A DNA stretch of 15,771 nucleotides from Acidimicrobiia bacterium (lineage in GTDB: Bacteria; Actinomycetota; Acidimicrobiia; IMCC26256; JAENVU01): positions 1 to 15,771 of the forward strand of contig JANYLF010000045.1 in the NCBI GenBank assembly GCA_025357995.1. Direction: 5' to 3'. Below the pieces are notes generated by a model. That model was not told the DNA's origin. It was given only the letters and a program-made list of their open reading frames with translations, and made no database searches. Shown here piece after piece: positions 1 to 7,887 of the stretch. The translations under genes and the position numbers were made by a program. The stretch's first letter is position 1. Each line of letters starts with the position of its first letter.

Positions 1-363
1 GCCAGGCTCGGCGACCCATCCGCCATGCGTGGCAATGTCGGTGACCGCGGCGTCGAGGTCCGTCACCTCCACGCCCACGCGCTGGAATCCAGGCTCCATG
101 AGGTCGCGCGGCGGGACACCGACCGGCCGCGGCTCGTACCACTCGAGCAGGTCGATCGCGCCACCATCGAAGCCATGGGCGCCGACCAGGATCCACGCAT
201 CCCACCGCGCCTGATCGAGCCCGAAAGCCGTGCCGTCTTGCACGTCGTCGGGGGTCGTGCGGACACCTTCGACGAGGCCGCACCCCTCCACGTAGAAGGC
301 GCGTGACGCGGTCAGATCCGAGCAGTTGATGTTGATGTGGAAGATCCGTGCGCCGTCGAGCAT
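1..363 (-). CDS. VOC-family (glyoxalase/dioxygenase fold) protein, C-terminus cut by window edge
   Basis: The gene reads leftward from an ATG at 363 and stays open for 121 codons to the window edge, so its C-terminus is missing. The protein starts MLDGARIFHININCSDL and continues with a SRAFYVEGCGL segment. This is the usual first beta-alpha-beta unit of VOC proteins, with a His after the first strand (residue 9) as a possible metal ligand. A GGAIDLLEW strand and a second 'GFQRVGVEVTDLDAAV' segment follow, the typical start of the second half of a VOC domain. VOC proteins include glyoxalase I, extradiol dioxygenases and resistance proteins; nothing visible picks one of these. It is divergent from the monooxygenase gene and shares its 112-base promoter region, so co-regulation is plausible. 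No clear Shine-Dalgarno precedes the ATG. The fold is well supported and the substrate is unknown. Confidence 0.82.
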   Translation of the reverse strand, partial: MLDGARIFHININCSDLTASRAFYVEGCGLVEGVRTTPDDVQDGTAFGLDQARWDAWILVGAHGFDGGAIDLLEWYEPRPVGVPPRDLMEPGFQRVGVEVTDLDAAVTDIATHGGWVAEPG

Positions 364-386
364 CGGTGTCCCGAAAGAAGGAACGG

Positions 387-392
387 ATAGTA
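387..392 (-). promoter_or_regulatory. Candidate -10 element for the VOC gene
   Basis: On the minus strand this reads TACTAT, which fits the TAnnnT pattern of a housekeeping-sigma -10 box. It lies 23 nt upstream of the VOC ATG. No good -35 box is visible at 16-18 nt spacing, so the call is tentative. The box overlaps the -35 of the rightward promoter, so the two promoters would compete for RNA polymerase. Confidence 0.35.
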
Positions 393-418
393 GACAGAAT
401 TGCCAGGTTGTGTACTCT
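391..418 (+). promoter_or_regulatory. Candidate SigA-type promoter for the monooxygenase-tetR operon
   Basis: TAGACA (391-396, five of six to TTGACA) is followed after 16 nt by TACTCT (413-418, TAnnnT). The expected transcript start is near 425, leaving a leader of about 50 nt before the ATG at 476. It is the best promoter match seen in the window. It also argues against any start upstream of about 425 for the monooxygenase. Confidence 0.5.
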
Positions 419-424
419 TGCACA
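409..424. promoter_or_regulatory. Candidate operator: imperfect palindrome over the -10 box
   Basis: TGTGTACTCTTGCACA has symmetric TGTG/CACA arms plus a matching A/T pair one base in (TGTGnA-nnnn-TnCACA). It sits on the -10 box of the rightward promoter. The size and position suit a TetR-family operator, and a TetR gene is the second gene of the operon. Only 10 of 16 positions are symmetric, so chance cannot be excluded. Confidence 0.3.
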
Positions 425-425
425 T

Positions 426-453
426 CTCGCAGGCCCGCACGGACGGTTGCGAG
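426..453. repeat. Inverted repeat in the monooxygenase leader
   Basis: CTCGCA (426-431) and TGCGAG (448-453) are exact inverted copies separated by 16 nt, inside the predicted 5' leader and ending 22 nt before the start codon. This could be a leader hairpin or a second protein-binding site. With 6-bp arms in high-GC DNA the statistical support is weak. Confidence 0.25.
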
Positions 454-475
454 CCTGAATCTCCTGGGGGAAATC

Positions 476-2404
476 ATGCGCAACCCGCACGCCGGCGAGC
501 CGTTCGCCACCTCCGACGAGGAGATCGCCGCGGCGCTGCTCGACGTCAGCATCCCGACGCTGATGCTCTCGCTTGTCCATATGGCGGGCGATCCCGAGAT
601 CATCCGCGGTCGACTCAAGCCGGACGGGCTGTTTCTCAACGAGGTACAGGGCTACATGTCGGAGGAAGACAAGGCCGAAGTGCGCACCCTCGCGCTCGAC
701 GTCATCCGCGACTACCGCGACCGCGGCTGTCCCGAGCCCGAGCCGATCTCGGCCGCGTTGTTGCACGAGATGATGGCGTGGCTTGTATGCGAAGAGGTGC
801 CGGACGAGTACGTGCCGATGTTGCTCGAGGAGATGGAGCTCGACGGCACCGACGCGCGACGTGTGAGCGTGCCGATCGACGCCGCCGCGCGCGACGCGTT
901 CCCGGTCGTCGTAATCGGCTGTGGTCAGTCGGGCCTGCTTGCCGGCATCCGATTGAAGGAAGCGGGCATTCCCTTCACGATCATCGAGAAGAACGCCGGT
1001 GTGGGCGGGACCTGGTGGGAGAACTCGTACCCGGGGGCGCGCGTCGACGTCGGGAACCACTTCTACTGCTACAGCTTCGAGCCGAGCGATCAGTGGACGG
1101 AGTTCTTCGCACAACAGCCCGAACTCCAGGCGTACTTCGAAGGCGTGATGACCAAGCACGGCATCACACCGCACGTGCGGTGGGAGACCGAGGTACTCGG
1201 TGCCGCGTGGGACGACGCGGCCGGAACGTGGTCCGTGCGCGTACGGGCCGCCGACGGCTCGGAGGACACCGTCGTCGGGCGGGCGGTGATTTCTGCGGTT
1301 GGTCAGCTCAACCGTCCGCACACTCCGGAGATCGCGGGCCAAGATTCGTTCGTCGGACCGGCTTTTCACTCCGCGCGTTGGGACCACACGGTGGACCTCG
1401 CGGGCAAACGGGTCGCAATGATCGGTGCGGGTGCCAGCGGCTTTCAGATCGCGCCCACGATCGCGCCCGACGTTGCGCGCCTCACCGTGTTTCAACGCAC
1501 TGCGCAATGGATGTTCCCGAACCCGAACTACCACGAGACCGTGGGACCGGGCGTGCGCTGGGCACTCCGCCACCTGCCGTTCTACGGGCGTTGGTACCGC
1601 TTCCTCATCTTCTGGCCCGGGTGCGACAAGGGGCTCGAGGCGGCGCGCGTCGACCCCGACTATCCGGACCAGCAGACCGCGGTCAGCGAGATGAACGAAC
1701 TCACCCGCCAGATGTTCACCGACTGGATCGTCAGCCAAGTCGACGACGATCCCGATCTCATCGCCAAGGTCGTGCCCGACTATCCGGCCACCGGCAAGCG
1801 CACGTTGCAGGACAACGGCTCGTGGCTCCGCACACTCACCCGCGACAACGTCGATCTCATCCGATCCGGGATCGAGCACATCGAGTCGGACGCCGTGGTC
1901 ACCGTCGACGGTGAGCGATACCCGGCCGATGTCGTCGTGTACGCGACCGGTTTTCATGTGACCCGCATCCTCTGGCCGATGGAGATCACCGGGCGCGACG
2001 GCGTGGACCTTCGGACGAAGTGGGGCGAGCGTCCGGCTGCGTACCTCGGGATCACGGTGCCCGAGTTCCCGAACTTCTTCTGCATGTACGGACCGGGAAC
2101 CAATCTCGCGCACGGCGGCAGTCTCATCTTCCACTCCGAGTGCCAGATGCGGTACATCACCCAGTGCATCGAGGAACTCGTGGCGAGTGGCCACCGCGCG
2201 ATGGAACCGCGCCAAGAGAAATGCGACGACTGGCACGAGCGCTCCCAGCGCGAACTCAAGACGCTCGTGTGGTCGCAACCGTCGATCAAGCACTCGTTCT
2301 TCAAGAACGCGAACGGTGAGATCCACGGCCTGAGTCCCTGGCGGCTCGTCGACTATTGGACCTGGACGAAGGCACCGGACTTCGGCGACTTCGTGATCCG
2401 ATGA
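476..2404 (+). CDS. Baeyer-Villiger flavin monooxygenase, 4-hydroxyacetophenone monooxygenase-like
   Basis: A 642-residue FAD/NADPH monooxygenase expected to insert oxygen next to a ketone carbonyl, giving an ester or lactone. The FAD-site GxGxxG is at residues 148-153, followed by the GGTWWENSYPGARVD block. The Baeyer-Villiger fingerprint FxGxxxHxxxWD is at 292-303 (F292, H298, W302, D303). The NADPH-site GxGxxG is at 317-322. A helical N-terminal extension of about 140 residues precedes the first Rossmann motif. That extension and the length match HapE-type 4-hydroxyacetophenone monooxygenase (640 residues) rather than the shorter cyclohexanone type. The frame stays open back to 326. I chose ATG 476 because CTGGGGGAA lies just upstream, the predicted promoter lies at 391-418, and residues 1-30 resemble the HapE N-terminus. 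It overlaps the tetR gene by ATGA. The subfamily is firm; the substrate (aryl or aliphatic ketone) is unknown. Confidence 0.93.
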   Translation: MRNPHAGEPFATSDEEIAAALLDVSIPTLMLSLVHMAGDPEIIRGRLKPDGLFLNEVQGYMSEEDKAEVRTLALDVIRDYRDRGCPEPEPISAALLHEMMAWLVCEEVPDEYVPMLLEEMELDGTDARRVSVPIDAAARDAFPVVVIGCGQSGLLAGIRLKEAGIPFTIIEKNAGVGGTWWENSYPGARVDVGNHFYCYSFEPSDQWTEFFAQQPELQAYFEGVMTKHGITPHVRWETEVLGAAWDDAAGTWSVRVRAADGSEDTVVGRAVISAVGQLNRPHTPEIAGQDSFVGPAFHSARWDHTVDLAGKRVAMIGAGASGFQIAPTIAPDVARLTVFQRTAQWMFPNPNYHETVGPGVRWALRHLPFYGRWYRFLIFWPGCDKGLEAARVDPDYPDQQTAVSEMNELTRQMFTDWIVSQVDDDPDLIAKVVPDYPATGKRTLQDNGSWLRTLTRDNVDLIRSGIEHIESDAVVTVDGERYPADVVVYATGFHVTRILWPMEITGRDGVDLRTKWGERPAAYLGITVPEFPNFFCMYGPGTNLAHGGSLIFHSECQMRYITQCIEELVASGHRAMEPRQEKCDDWHERSQRELKTLVWSQPSIKHSFFKNANGEIHGLSPWRLVDYWTWTKAPDFGDFVIR

Positions 2405-3009
2405 GCGCGCCGACCGCGACCTCGGCGGAGCCGGCGAGCGCGGCGGTCGAGACGCGTGACCGATTGCTCGATGCGACCGAGCGGTGTCTGCGCCGGTCGG
2501 GGATCCGCCGGACCACGATGATCGAGATCGCCAACGAGGCGGGGATCTCTCGCGCGTGGCTCTATCGCCATTTCCCGGACAAGGCATCCCTCGTTCTTGC
2601 CGCGCTGGCGCGCATCGACGAGGAGTTCTGGATCGAGGCCCGGGACCGGATCTCGGCCGTCGACGGGATCGCGGCTCAGGTGGCTGCGGCCGTCGTGTTC
2701 TCGCGTGAACACCAGCCCGGTGCACTTCTGTTGTGCTTGCGCGACGAGGAGCCGGAGGCGTTCACCGCGGTCGTCGGCCGGGGGCTCCAGGAGATGATGC
2801 CGGGCATGTCGCGGTTTTGGTATCCGTACCTCGAAGCGGCGCGCGACCGAGGTCTGGTGCGGGCCGACCTCGACATCGCCCGAGCCGCGGAGTGGGTGAT
2901 GCGCCTCGTGATGTCGCTCGTGACGATCCCCGGCGAAGCCGTCGATGCGGGCGATCCCGACGGCGTGCGCCGATTCGTCGAGGAGTTCTTGGTCACGGGC
3001 CTCAGTTGA
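2401..3009 (+). CDS. TetR-family transcriptional regulator
   Basis: A 202-residue protein with a TetR-type N-terminal DNA-binding domain. Helix-turn-helix residues are about 38-58, with TTMIEIANEAGIS followed by RAWLYRHFPDKASL, the usual TetR recognition helix and start of helix 4. The C-terminal part is a divergent, mostly helical ligand domain. The ATG overlaps the monooxygenase stop as ATGA, which implies translational coupling and a shared mRNA. An in-frame start at 2356 would lie inside the monooxygenase gene and is unlikely. The simplest role is sensing a ketone or its product and repressing the operon, and perhaps the divergent VOC gene. That role is inferred from position, and the 409-424 palindrome is a candidate site. 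Family call firm. Confidence 0.9.
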   Translation: MSAPTATSAEPASAAVETRDRLLDATERCLRRSGIRRTTMIEIANEAGISRAWLYRHFPDKASLVLAALARIDEEFWIEARDRISAVDGIAAQVAAAVVFSREHQPGALLLCLRDEEPEAFTAVVGRGLQEMMPGMSRFWYPYLEAARDRGLVRADLDIARAAEWVMRLVMSLVTIPGEAVDAGDPDGVRRFVEEFLVTGLS

Positions 3010-3012
3010 GGC
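2999..3012. terminator. Possible hairpin between convergent genes
   Basis: GCCTCA-GT-TGAGGC is a perfect inverted repeat spanning the tetR stop codon and most of the 6-base gap to the convergent flavoprotein gene. The symmetry would serve both strands. There is no T-tract on either side and a 2-nt loop would have to open, so a Rho-independent terminator is only a possibility. Confidence 0.25.
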
Positions 3013-3015
3013 GGA

Positions 3016-4158
3016 TCAGTAGTTGGTCCAGTCGCGGTTGAACCAGCGGCGGATGCGACTCGTCCCGAACTGCGACTTGTCGGCGGCGTACGCCATTGAC
3101 GGGCCTTCCAGGAGACCCGACGGTGGCGCGCCGCTCAAGAACGTGACCTCGACGCGGGCGACCTGGTCGTTGCCGAACTCCAGGTAGCAGATCCCCGTGC
3201 CGTCGTAGGTGGACGAGTTGGTGTGGCCGCGATGGGTGGCAATAATCGCATCGGCGACGACGACGGCCTGACCTTCCGCGAACACACCGGCCTTCGGTGT
3301 GCCCACGCTCGTCACGTCACCGACCGCGTACACGCCGGGAAACCTCGTCTCGAGCGTGAGCGGATTCACCGGGATCCAACCGTCGTCGCACAATCCCGAC
3401 GCGACGACCACACTCGGCGCGCGGTGCACAGGGATACCGAGGAAGAGGTCGTACGGCATCTCGCGGCCATCGGCGAAGACGACCATCTTCCGTTCCGGAT
3501 CGAGCGCGACCACTAACTGGTTGGGGTGCCACGAGATGCCGCGCTCGGCGAACGCGGTGATCAACGCGGCGGACGCATCGGGAGAAGGCGGGATCGGAAC
3601 GGGAAGCGGCATCACCAAGGCGATCTCGGACGTGTCCCGCAGGCCCCGCGTGGTGAGGTAGTCGTGCATCATCAACGCGGTCTCACTCGGCGCGGGCGGA
3701 CACTTGAACGGCGCGGACGTGACCCCCACGACCACGCGACCGCCACCGAAGTTCTCGAGCACATCGCGGACCGCGAACGCGCCGGCCACCGTGTAGAACT
3801 CATTGCCGCCTTCGACGAGTCCGGGCGTGGCGCCGGGATCGAGATCGGCGCCGAGCGCGACCACGAGCACGTCGGCATCGAAGGTGCCGGCGTCGGTTTC
3901 CACGGTTCTCGTCGCCGGATCGATCGACCGAACCGTGGTCTGCACGAAGGTCACGCCGGGCTTCACCACATCGCGGTACGGGTGGTGCACCGCCGCCGCG
4001 ACAGTACGACCGAACATCACGTCGAGCTTGGAAAAGCCGAAGACGAAACCGTCGGCCTGGTCGATGAGCACAACGTCGATGTCGTCGCCGAGCTCCTCGG
4101 ACAATCTTGTGGTCAGCTCCAGGCCGCCAAACCCGGCACCCAATACCACGACACGCAT
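3016..4158 (-). CDS. NAD(P)/FAD-dependent oxidoreductase, sulfide:quinone reductase-like
   Basis: A 380-residue two-dinucleotide-binding-domain flavoprotein. The N-terminal FAD site is GAGFGG at residues 7-12. The second FAD contact is GVYAVGDVTS at 275-284. A KCPPAPSE motif at 152-159 resembles the cysteine motif of sulfide:quinone reductases and flavocytochrome c sulfide dehydrogenases. The C-terminal GICYLEFGNDQVARVEV stretch (322-338) is also typical of this branch. Cysteines sit at 153, 257 and 324. Family members pass electrons from sulfide, NADH or other donors to quinone at the membrane; no membrane segment is visible, so attachment would be peripheral. Start 4158 has GGGAG at good spacing. 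It lies 110 nt downstream of the MFS gene on the same strand, so it may have its own promoter. The fold is firm and the donor is uncertain; type II NADH dehydrogenase is an alternative. Confidence 0.85.
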   Translation of the reverse strand: MRVVVLGAGFGGLELTTRLSEELGDDIDVVLIDQADGFVFGFSKLDVMFGRTVAAAVHHPYRDVVKPGVTFVQTTVRSIDPATRTVETDAGTFDADVLVVALGADLDPGATPGLVEGGNEFYTVAGAFAVRDVLENFGGGRVVVGVTSAPFKCPPAPSETALMMHDYLTTRGLRDTSEIALVMPLPVPIPPSPDASAALITAFAERGISWHPNQLVVALDPERKMVVFADGREMPYDLFLGIPVHRAPSVVVASGLCDDGWIPVNPLTLETRFPGVYAVGDVTSVGTPKAGVFAEGQAVVVADAIIATHRGHTNSSTYDGTGICYLEFGNDQVARVEVTFLSGAPPSGLLEGPSMAYAADKSQFGTSRIRRWFNRDWTNY

Positions 4159-4268
4159 GCGCCGACTCCCGTCTGATGTGGTGCGCGAAGACCGCGCCGT
4201 CCGCGACCGCGGAACCATCCGAATGTAGAGCGAATGCCTACCTCGGCGCGAGTGGCCGTGCTCGGGTT
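4159..4268. other. 110-base gap with direct repeat and small inverted repeat
   Basis: This gap separates the MFS gene from the downstream flavoprotein gene. It holds CGAATG twice (4220-4225 and 4231-4236, 11 bases apart, one helical turn) and CCGCG-AC-CGCGG (4201-4212). Read on the minus strand, a TACATT box at 4223-4228 could serve as a -10 for the flavoprotein gene, without a clear -35. No ORF or T-rich terminator was seen. Confidence 0.25.
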
Positions 4269-5711
4269 CTACGTCGAGGACTCGTCGGCCCACATGGTTT
4301 CGATCTCCTCGAGGGTGCGACCCTTGGTCTCGGGGACCTTGAGCCGAATCCACACGAAGCACACACCGCACAGCAGGGCGAAGATCCAGAACGTGACCGG
4401 TTCGCCGAGCCGCTTCACGATCGAAAGGAAGAACTGGCTCACCAACCACGCGCTGAACCAGTTGGCCGCGGTGGCGAGGGCGACGCCCCGCCCACGGACC
4501 TGGCGCGGGTAGATCTCGTTGATCATCGTCCACACGACGGGACCGAGCGAGAACGCGAACGACGCGATGTAGACCACGAGCGCGACCAGCGTGATGATCC
4601 CGGCGTCGCTGGGGCCCTTGGAACCCGCGTTGGCGGCGGTCGACGACGTACGGGTCACGTGGTCGAGACTCAGAAATGCGAAACCCACCACGGTGAGGCT
4701 CACGCCCATGCCGACGAGCCCCGCGAGCAGGAGCGGTTTCCGTCCGAGCCGGTCGACGAAGGCGATCGCGATGAGGGTGGCGAGCACGTTGACCGCGCCG
4801 ATCGCCCACGTGGTGGCTGCAGTCTGTCCGGCCACGCTCGAGAATCCCGCCGCGGCGAAGATCTTGTCGGCGTAGTAGATGATCGCGTTGATGCCGGTGA
4901 TCTGTTGGAACACCGCGAGACCGATGCCGATCACGAGAGGCCTCCGCCAACGCGGCGCGAGTATCTCTTTCCAACTCGCGGTGGCGGTGTCTTCGTCGAG
5001 GCGCGCTTCGAGCTCGGCGATTGCCGCCGTGGCGTTGTCGCGCGTCACGCGTTGGAGTGAGTGTTCGGCATCGGCGCGTCGACCGACCTTGAGATACCAA
5101 CGCGGCGTGTCGGACAGCGGGAGCGTCAACAACACGAGCACGACCCCGGCGAAGCTCGCGAGTCCGAGCATCAGGCGCCACTCGCCGCTGGCGAGGAGTT
5201 CGTCGACGAGGTACGCAACGAAGATGCCGAACGTGATGCCGAACTGATACGTCGAGATGAAGCGACCTCGGAGGCGGGTTGGCGCCATCTCCGACGCGAG
5301 GAGTGGTGCTGCCACACTTGCCACGCCGACGCCGGAACCGACGACGAGGCGTCCGATGATGAGGACGGTCGTCCCGGGCGCGAAACCCTCCACGAGCGCG
5401 CCGCTGATGAACAGTGCCGCGGCGACCAGCACCGTGGCGCGGCGGCCGAACCGATCGGCGATCGTGCCTGCAACCAGCGAACCGACCATCGCGCCGAGAG
5501 TCACCCAACTCGTGACGATTTCGACCATGAGGGTGGTGAGGTTGAATGAGCGCTTGATCCCGGTCAACGCGCCGGAGATGACACCCTGGTCGTATCCGAA
5601 GAGGATGCCCGCGGTCAGGACGACCACGCCGACGAGCCATAACCAACGGGTCATGACCTTCTCGGGCGCGTCGTTGACCGACGCGTCCGGTGGCAGTGTC
5701 TGCGCCGTCAT
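4269..5711 (-). CDS. Sugar-porter family MFS transporter
   Basis: A twelve-helix major facilitator of the sugar-porter family, importing a monosaccharide, usually by proton symport. Numbered from the longer start (487 residues), the signatures are GYDQGVISGAL (47-57), DRFGRR (93-98), RWYLKVGRR (211-219), QQITGINAIIYYA (276-288), DRLGRK (328-333), NEIYPRQVRGRG (405-416) and PETKGRTLEEIE (467-478). The duplicated D-R-x-G-R-[RK] loops and the QQxTGxNxxxYYA helix 7 motif are diagnostic. I prefer the ATG at 5711 (480 residues) because GGAG lies 9 nt upstream; the ATG at 5732 has no visible Shine-Dalgarno. The preceding beta-helix gene ends at 5742, so the pair is very probably one operon. The substrate cannot be read from sequence; plant or algal sugars such as xylose, arabinose or glucose are family norms. 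Confidence 0.92.
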   Translation of the reverse strand: MTAQTLPPDASVNDAPEKVMTRWLWLVGVVVLTAGILFGYDQGVISGALTGIKRSFNLTTLMVEIVTSWVTLGAMVGSLVAGTIADRFGRRATVLVAAALFISGALVEGFAPGTTVLIIGRLVVGSGVGVASVAAPLLASEMAPTRLRGRFISTYQFGITFGIFVAYLVDELLASGEWRLMLGLASFAGVVLVLLTLPLSDTPRWYLKVGRRADAEHSLQRVTRDNATAAIAELEARLDEDTATASWKEILAPRWRRPLVIGIGLAVFQQITGINAIIYYADKIFAAAGFSSVAGQTAATTWAIGAVNVLATLIAIAFVDRLGRKPLLLAGLVGMGVSLTVVGFAFLSLDHVTRTSSTAANAGSKGPSDAGIITLVALVVYIASFAFSLGPVVWTMINEIYPRQVRGRGVALATAANWFSAWLVSQFFLSIVKRLGEPVTFWIFALLCGVCFVWIRLKVPETKGRTLEEIETMWADESST

Positions 5712-5741
5712 TTCAGTCCGCTCCGATTCCATATCCGGGTG

Positions 5742-7817
5742 TTACGGGTACTGCGTGAAGGGTGGCAAGTCGGTGGGCATCGGCGTGGGGGAGAGGCGAT
5801 CGCGTGTGCGCGATTCCAACCCCGCGGCCGACACGAGTGCGGCCGGAATCTGATCTTGCGCGGCGATCACGTGATTGTCGACGGAGGTGACGCCGTCGAG
5901 CGGATGGCCGCCGCACGCCGGCTCGGCGCCGATGAGCCCAGCCGAGGGGTCGGGTTGGATCGAGTAGTTCCCGTCGTACGCGATCGGCCCGCCACCGCAC
6001 CCACCGAACGAGAACTGTGATGCAACGCCGGCGAAAATTGCCGACGCCGCGGGCACGTCCACCGCATCCCACACCGCGTTGTTTCGAATGCTCACGTACA
6101 TCGCCCCGTTGTCGGTGTAGATCGCCCAGCTGAGGCTGTGCTGTTCCACGACGAGGTTGTTTTCGATGGTCTGTCCATTGGCGAGCGTCGTTCCCTGGAT
6201 GCCGTTGGTGTAGATGCCACCACCGTCGACGATCACCTTCATCTCGTCGAAGACGAGGTTGTTCGCGACCACGTTGTTGCGCGAGTAGTTGGCCAGCGGA
6301 TCGCGGTGGGGGAATCGCTCGAGCCAGCCGCCCCAGCCGATCGACATGCCCGAGTACGGCACGTCATTGATCTGGTTGTGGCGAATCGTCGTGTGGTGGG
6401 CGTACCCGACGAGCAGCGCAGCACAGCTCTGGTACTCCGTCGACGTGGCGTGGAACCAGTTGTTCGCGATCTCGATGTGGGCGGTCTGCCGCGCGCTCTG
6501 CGCCCGGGGTTGATCGATACCGCCGATACCGAGGCCGCTGCACGATGTGTCGGTGAACTCGTTGCCGGTGACGCTCGCGCGTTGGCTGCCGTTGCCGAGA
6601 GACAATCCGATTGCGCCAAGGTGCTCGAAGGTGTTGTCGCGAAATGTGATCGAGCGATCATTCCGGAAGCGCACATTGCCCGGAACCTGCGCGAGTTCGG
6701 AGAAGAGACAAGGCCCGCCGGTCGGGGCGCAGGTGCCGCGCTCGCGGTAGCCGTTGGCCCGCTGAAGAAACGCGCCCGCTTGAAAGTCCGAGTACCCCGT
6801 CGGCGCGCTCGGCGCGGTCCAACCGGCGTGGCTGAAGGTGATGCCCTGAAACGCGATGTCGTGCACGGGCCGGCCCGGTGTCCCGACGCCGTCGATCAGA
6901 ACCGGGAGGCGTGGTGCGATCACCGATGCGCGGGACGGGTCTTGGCCCGGCATCGGGATGTACGAGATCTCGTGGTGGCGACGGTCGAGATACCACTGGC
7001 CGGGCTGGGTGAGGAGCTCGCGGGCGTTCGTGACGACGGGCGCGACCTTGAGCGGTTGGCCGAATCCGGCGATGGCGACCGCCGTGCCTCGCATGGATCG
7101 TCTCGTCGTGTTGTCCCAACACGGTTGTTGCATCGTGATCGTGGTCGCGACGACCGACGCGACCCGACACCGCGACTCGGTCCAGTTGGAGGGACCGCTG
7201 GGGTAGACGAACTCGATGTCGCGCGGGTTCGACCACGAAGCCATCGCCTCGTTGCCGGCGGTGTATCCGGTTGCCGTTTGGGTGAGCGTGGTCGGTGCGG
7301 GCCCGGTGGCGACAGTCGCGCGTACGCCGTCGACGTAGAGCTGCCGCGTGTTCAGCGTTGCGTCGACTGGCGCAGTCCAGATCCCCTTCGTGGGGTTGCT
7401 CTGTTTCCAACCGCGAATTTGCACGCCGCCGCTGACGACGGGGTGGGTTCCCGGACGCGCGACGTAGCGGACCGTGTGACCGTTGTGGCCGGAGTCGGCG
7501 GCAGAGAGCGTGAGTGGCCGATCGAGGAAGTAGGTACCGTCGCCCAGTGCGACGACGACGTCGGAACGTATACGCGCGAGTCGGCCTCGGATCGCGTCAC
7601 GTGCGATGGCGAGGCTCGCGTACGGCAACCGTTCGGTGCCGCGTCCGCGTCCATGCCGACGACCCGTCGGCGCGACGAAGACGGTGATGGTCTTGGCGCG
7701 TGATACAGCGGGAATCGACGCGCTCGCGCTCGTTGGGGTCGCGATCGCGAGGGCGAGAACTGCGAGGGCGACGGCAGTACGACTCGGGCGAACGTGGTGA
7801 AGACCTTCGTGGATCAC
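5742..7817 (-). CDS. Secreted right-handed parallel beta-helix protein, probable polysaccharide-active enzyme
   Basis: A 691-residue protein with a Sec signal peptide: a basic stretch (HHVRPSRT), a hydrophobic run rich in A, V and L (about 14-26), then an Ala/Ser-rich site (ATPTSASASI) with likely cleavage near residue 33. The mature N-terminus has a 'TVFVAPTG...LPYASLAIARDAIRG' opening seen in many extracellular beta-helix glycosidases and lyases. Its middle and C-terminal thirds are full of short Asn-rich turns such as FRDNTFEHLGAIGLSLGNGS, ASVTGNEF, EIANNWF, TIRHNQI and RNNVVANNLVF, the signature of stacked PbH1 coils. A DGGGIYTNGIQG segment recurs in this group. I chose GTG 7817: the frame is open back to 7949, but the upstream codons overlap the preceding gene and would mask the signal peptide. 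There is no strong Shine-Dalgarno. Catalytic residues cannot be assigned. The neighbouring sugar porter supports a carbohydrate role. Confidence 0.8.
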   Translation of the reverse strand: MIHEGLHHVRPSRTAVALAVLALAIATPTSASASIPAVSRAKTITVFVAPTGRRHGRGRGTERLPYASLAIARDAIRGRLARIRSDVVVALGDGTYFLDRPLTLSAADSGHNGHTVRYVARPGTHPVVSGGVQIRGWKQSNPTKGIWTAPVDATLNTRQLYVDGVRATVATGPAPTTLTQTATGYTAGNEAMASWSNPRDIEFVYPSGPSNWTESRCRVASVVATTITMQQPCWDNTTRRSMRGTAVAIAGFGQPLKVAPVVTNARELLTQPGQWYLDRRHHEISYIPMPGQDPSRASVIAPRLPVLIDGVGTPGRPVHDIAFQGITFSHAGWTAPSAPTGYSDFQAGAFLQRANGYRERGTCAPTGGPCLFSELAQVPGNVRFRNDRSITFRDNTFEHLGAIGLSLGNGSQRASVTGNEFTDTSCSGLGIGGIDQPRAQSARQTAHIEIANNWFHATSTEYQSCAALLVGYAHHTTIRHNQINDVPYSGMSIGWGGWLERFPHRDPLANYSRNNVVANNLVFDEMKVIVDGGGIYTNGIQGTTLANGQTIENNLVVEQHSLSWAIYTDNGAMYVSIRNNAVWDAVDVPAASAIFAGVASQFSFGGCGGGPIAYDGNYSIQPDPSAGLIGAEPACGGHPLDGVTSVDNHVIAAQDQIPAALVSAAGLESRTRDRLSPTPMPTDLPPFTQYP

Positions 7818-7887
7818 GCGGCTGATATCGGTGCGAGGTCCCCCCGAGTTGATGCCCGAGATGGTGTCAGAGTCCGGATTGCACCGT

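Noticed and set aside
326..475. N-terminal extension of the monooxygenase by 50 codons
   Set aside because: It would start upstream of the predicted promoter and overlap the divergent VOC gene; the ribosome site and the family N-terminus both point to 476.
4159..5646. Long minus-strand open frame running from the flavoprotein gene back through the MFS gene
   Set aside because: Its upstream part is an Arg/His-rich out-of-frame reading of the transporter, typical of high-GC DNA. Only the region from 4158 down has flavoprotein motifs.
6138..7703. Plus-strand open frame of about 520 codons opposite the beta-helix gene
   Set aside because: Antisense shadow; composition is Arg/Val/Asp-rich and no domain is recognisable, whereas the minus strand has a signal peptide and PbH1 turns.
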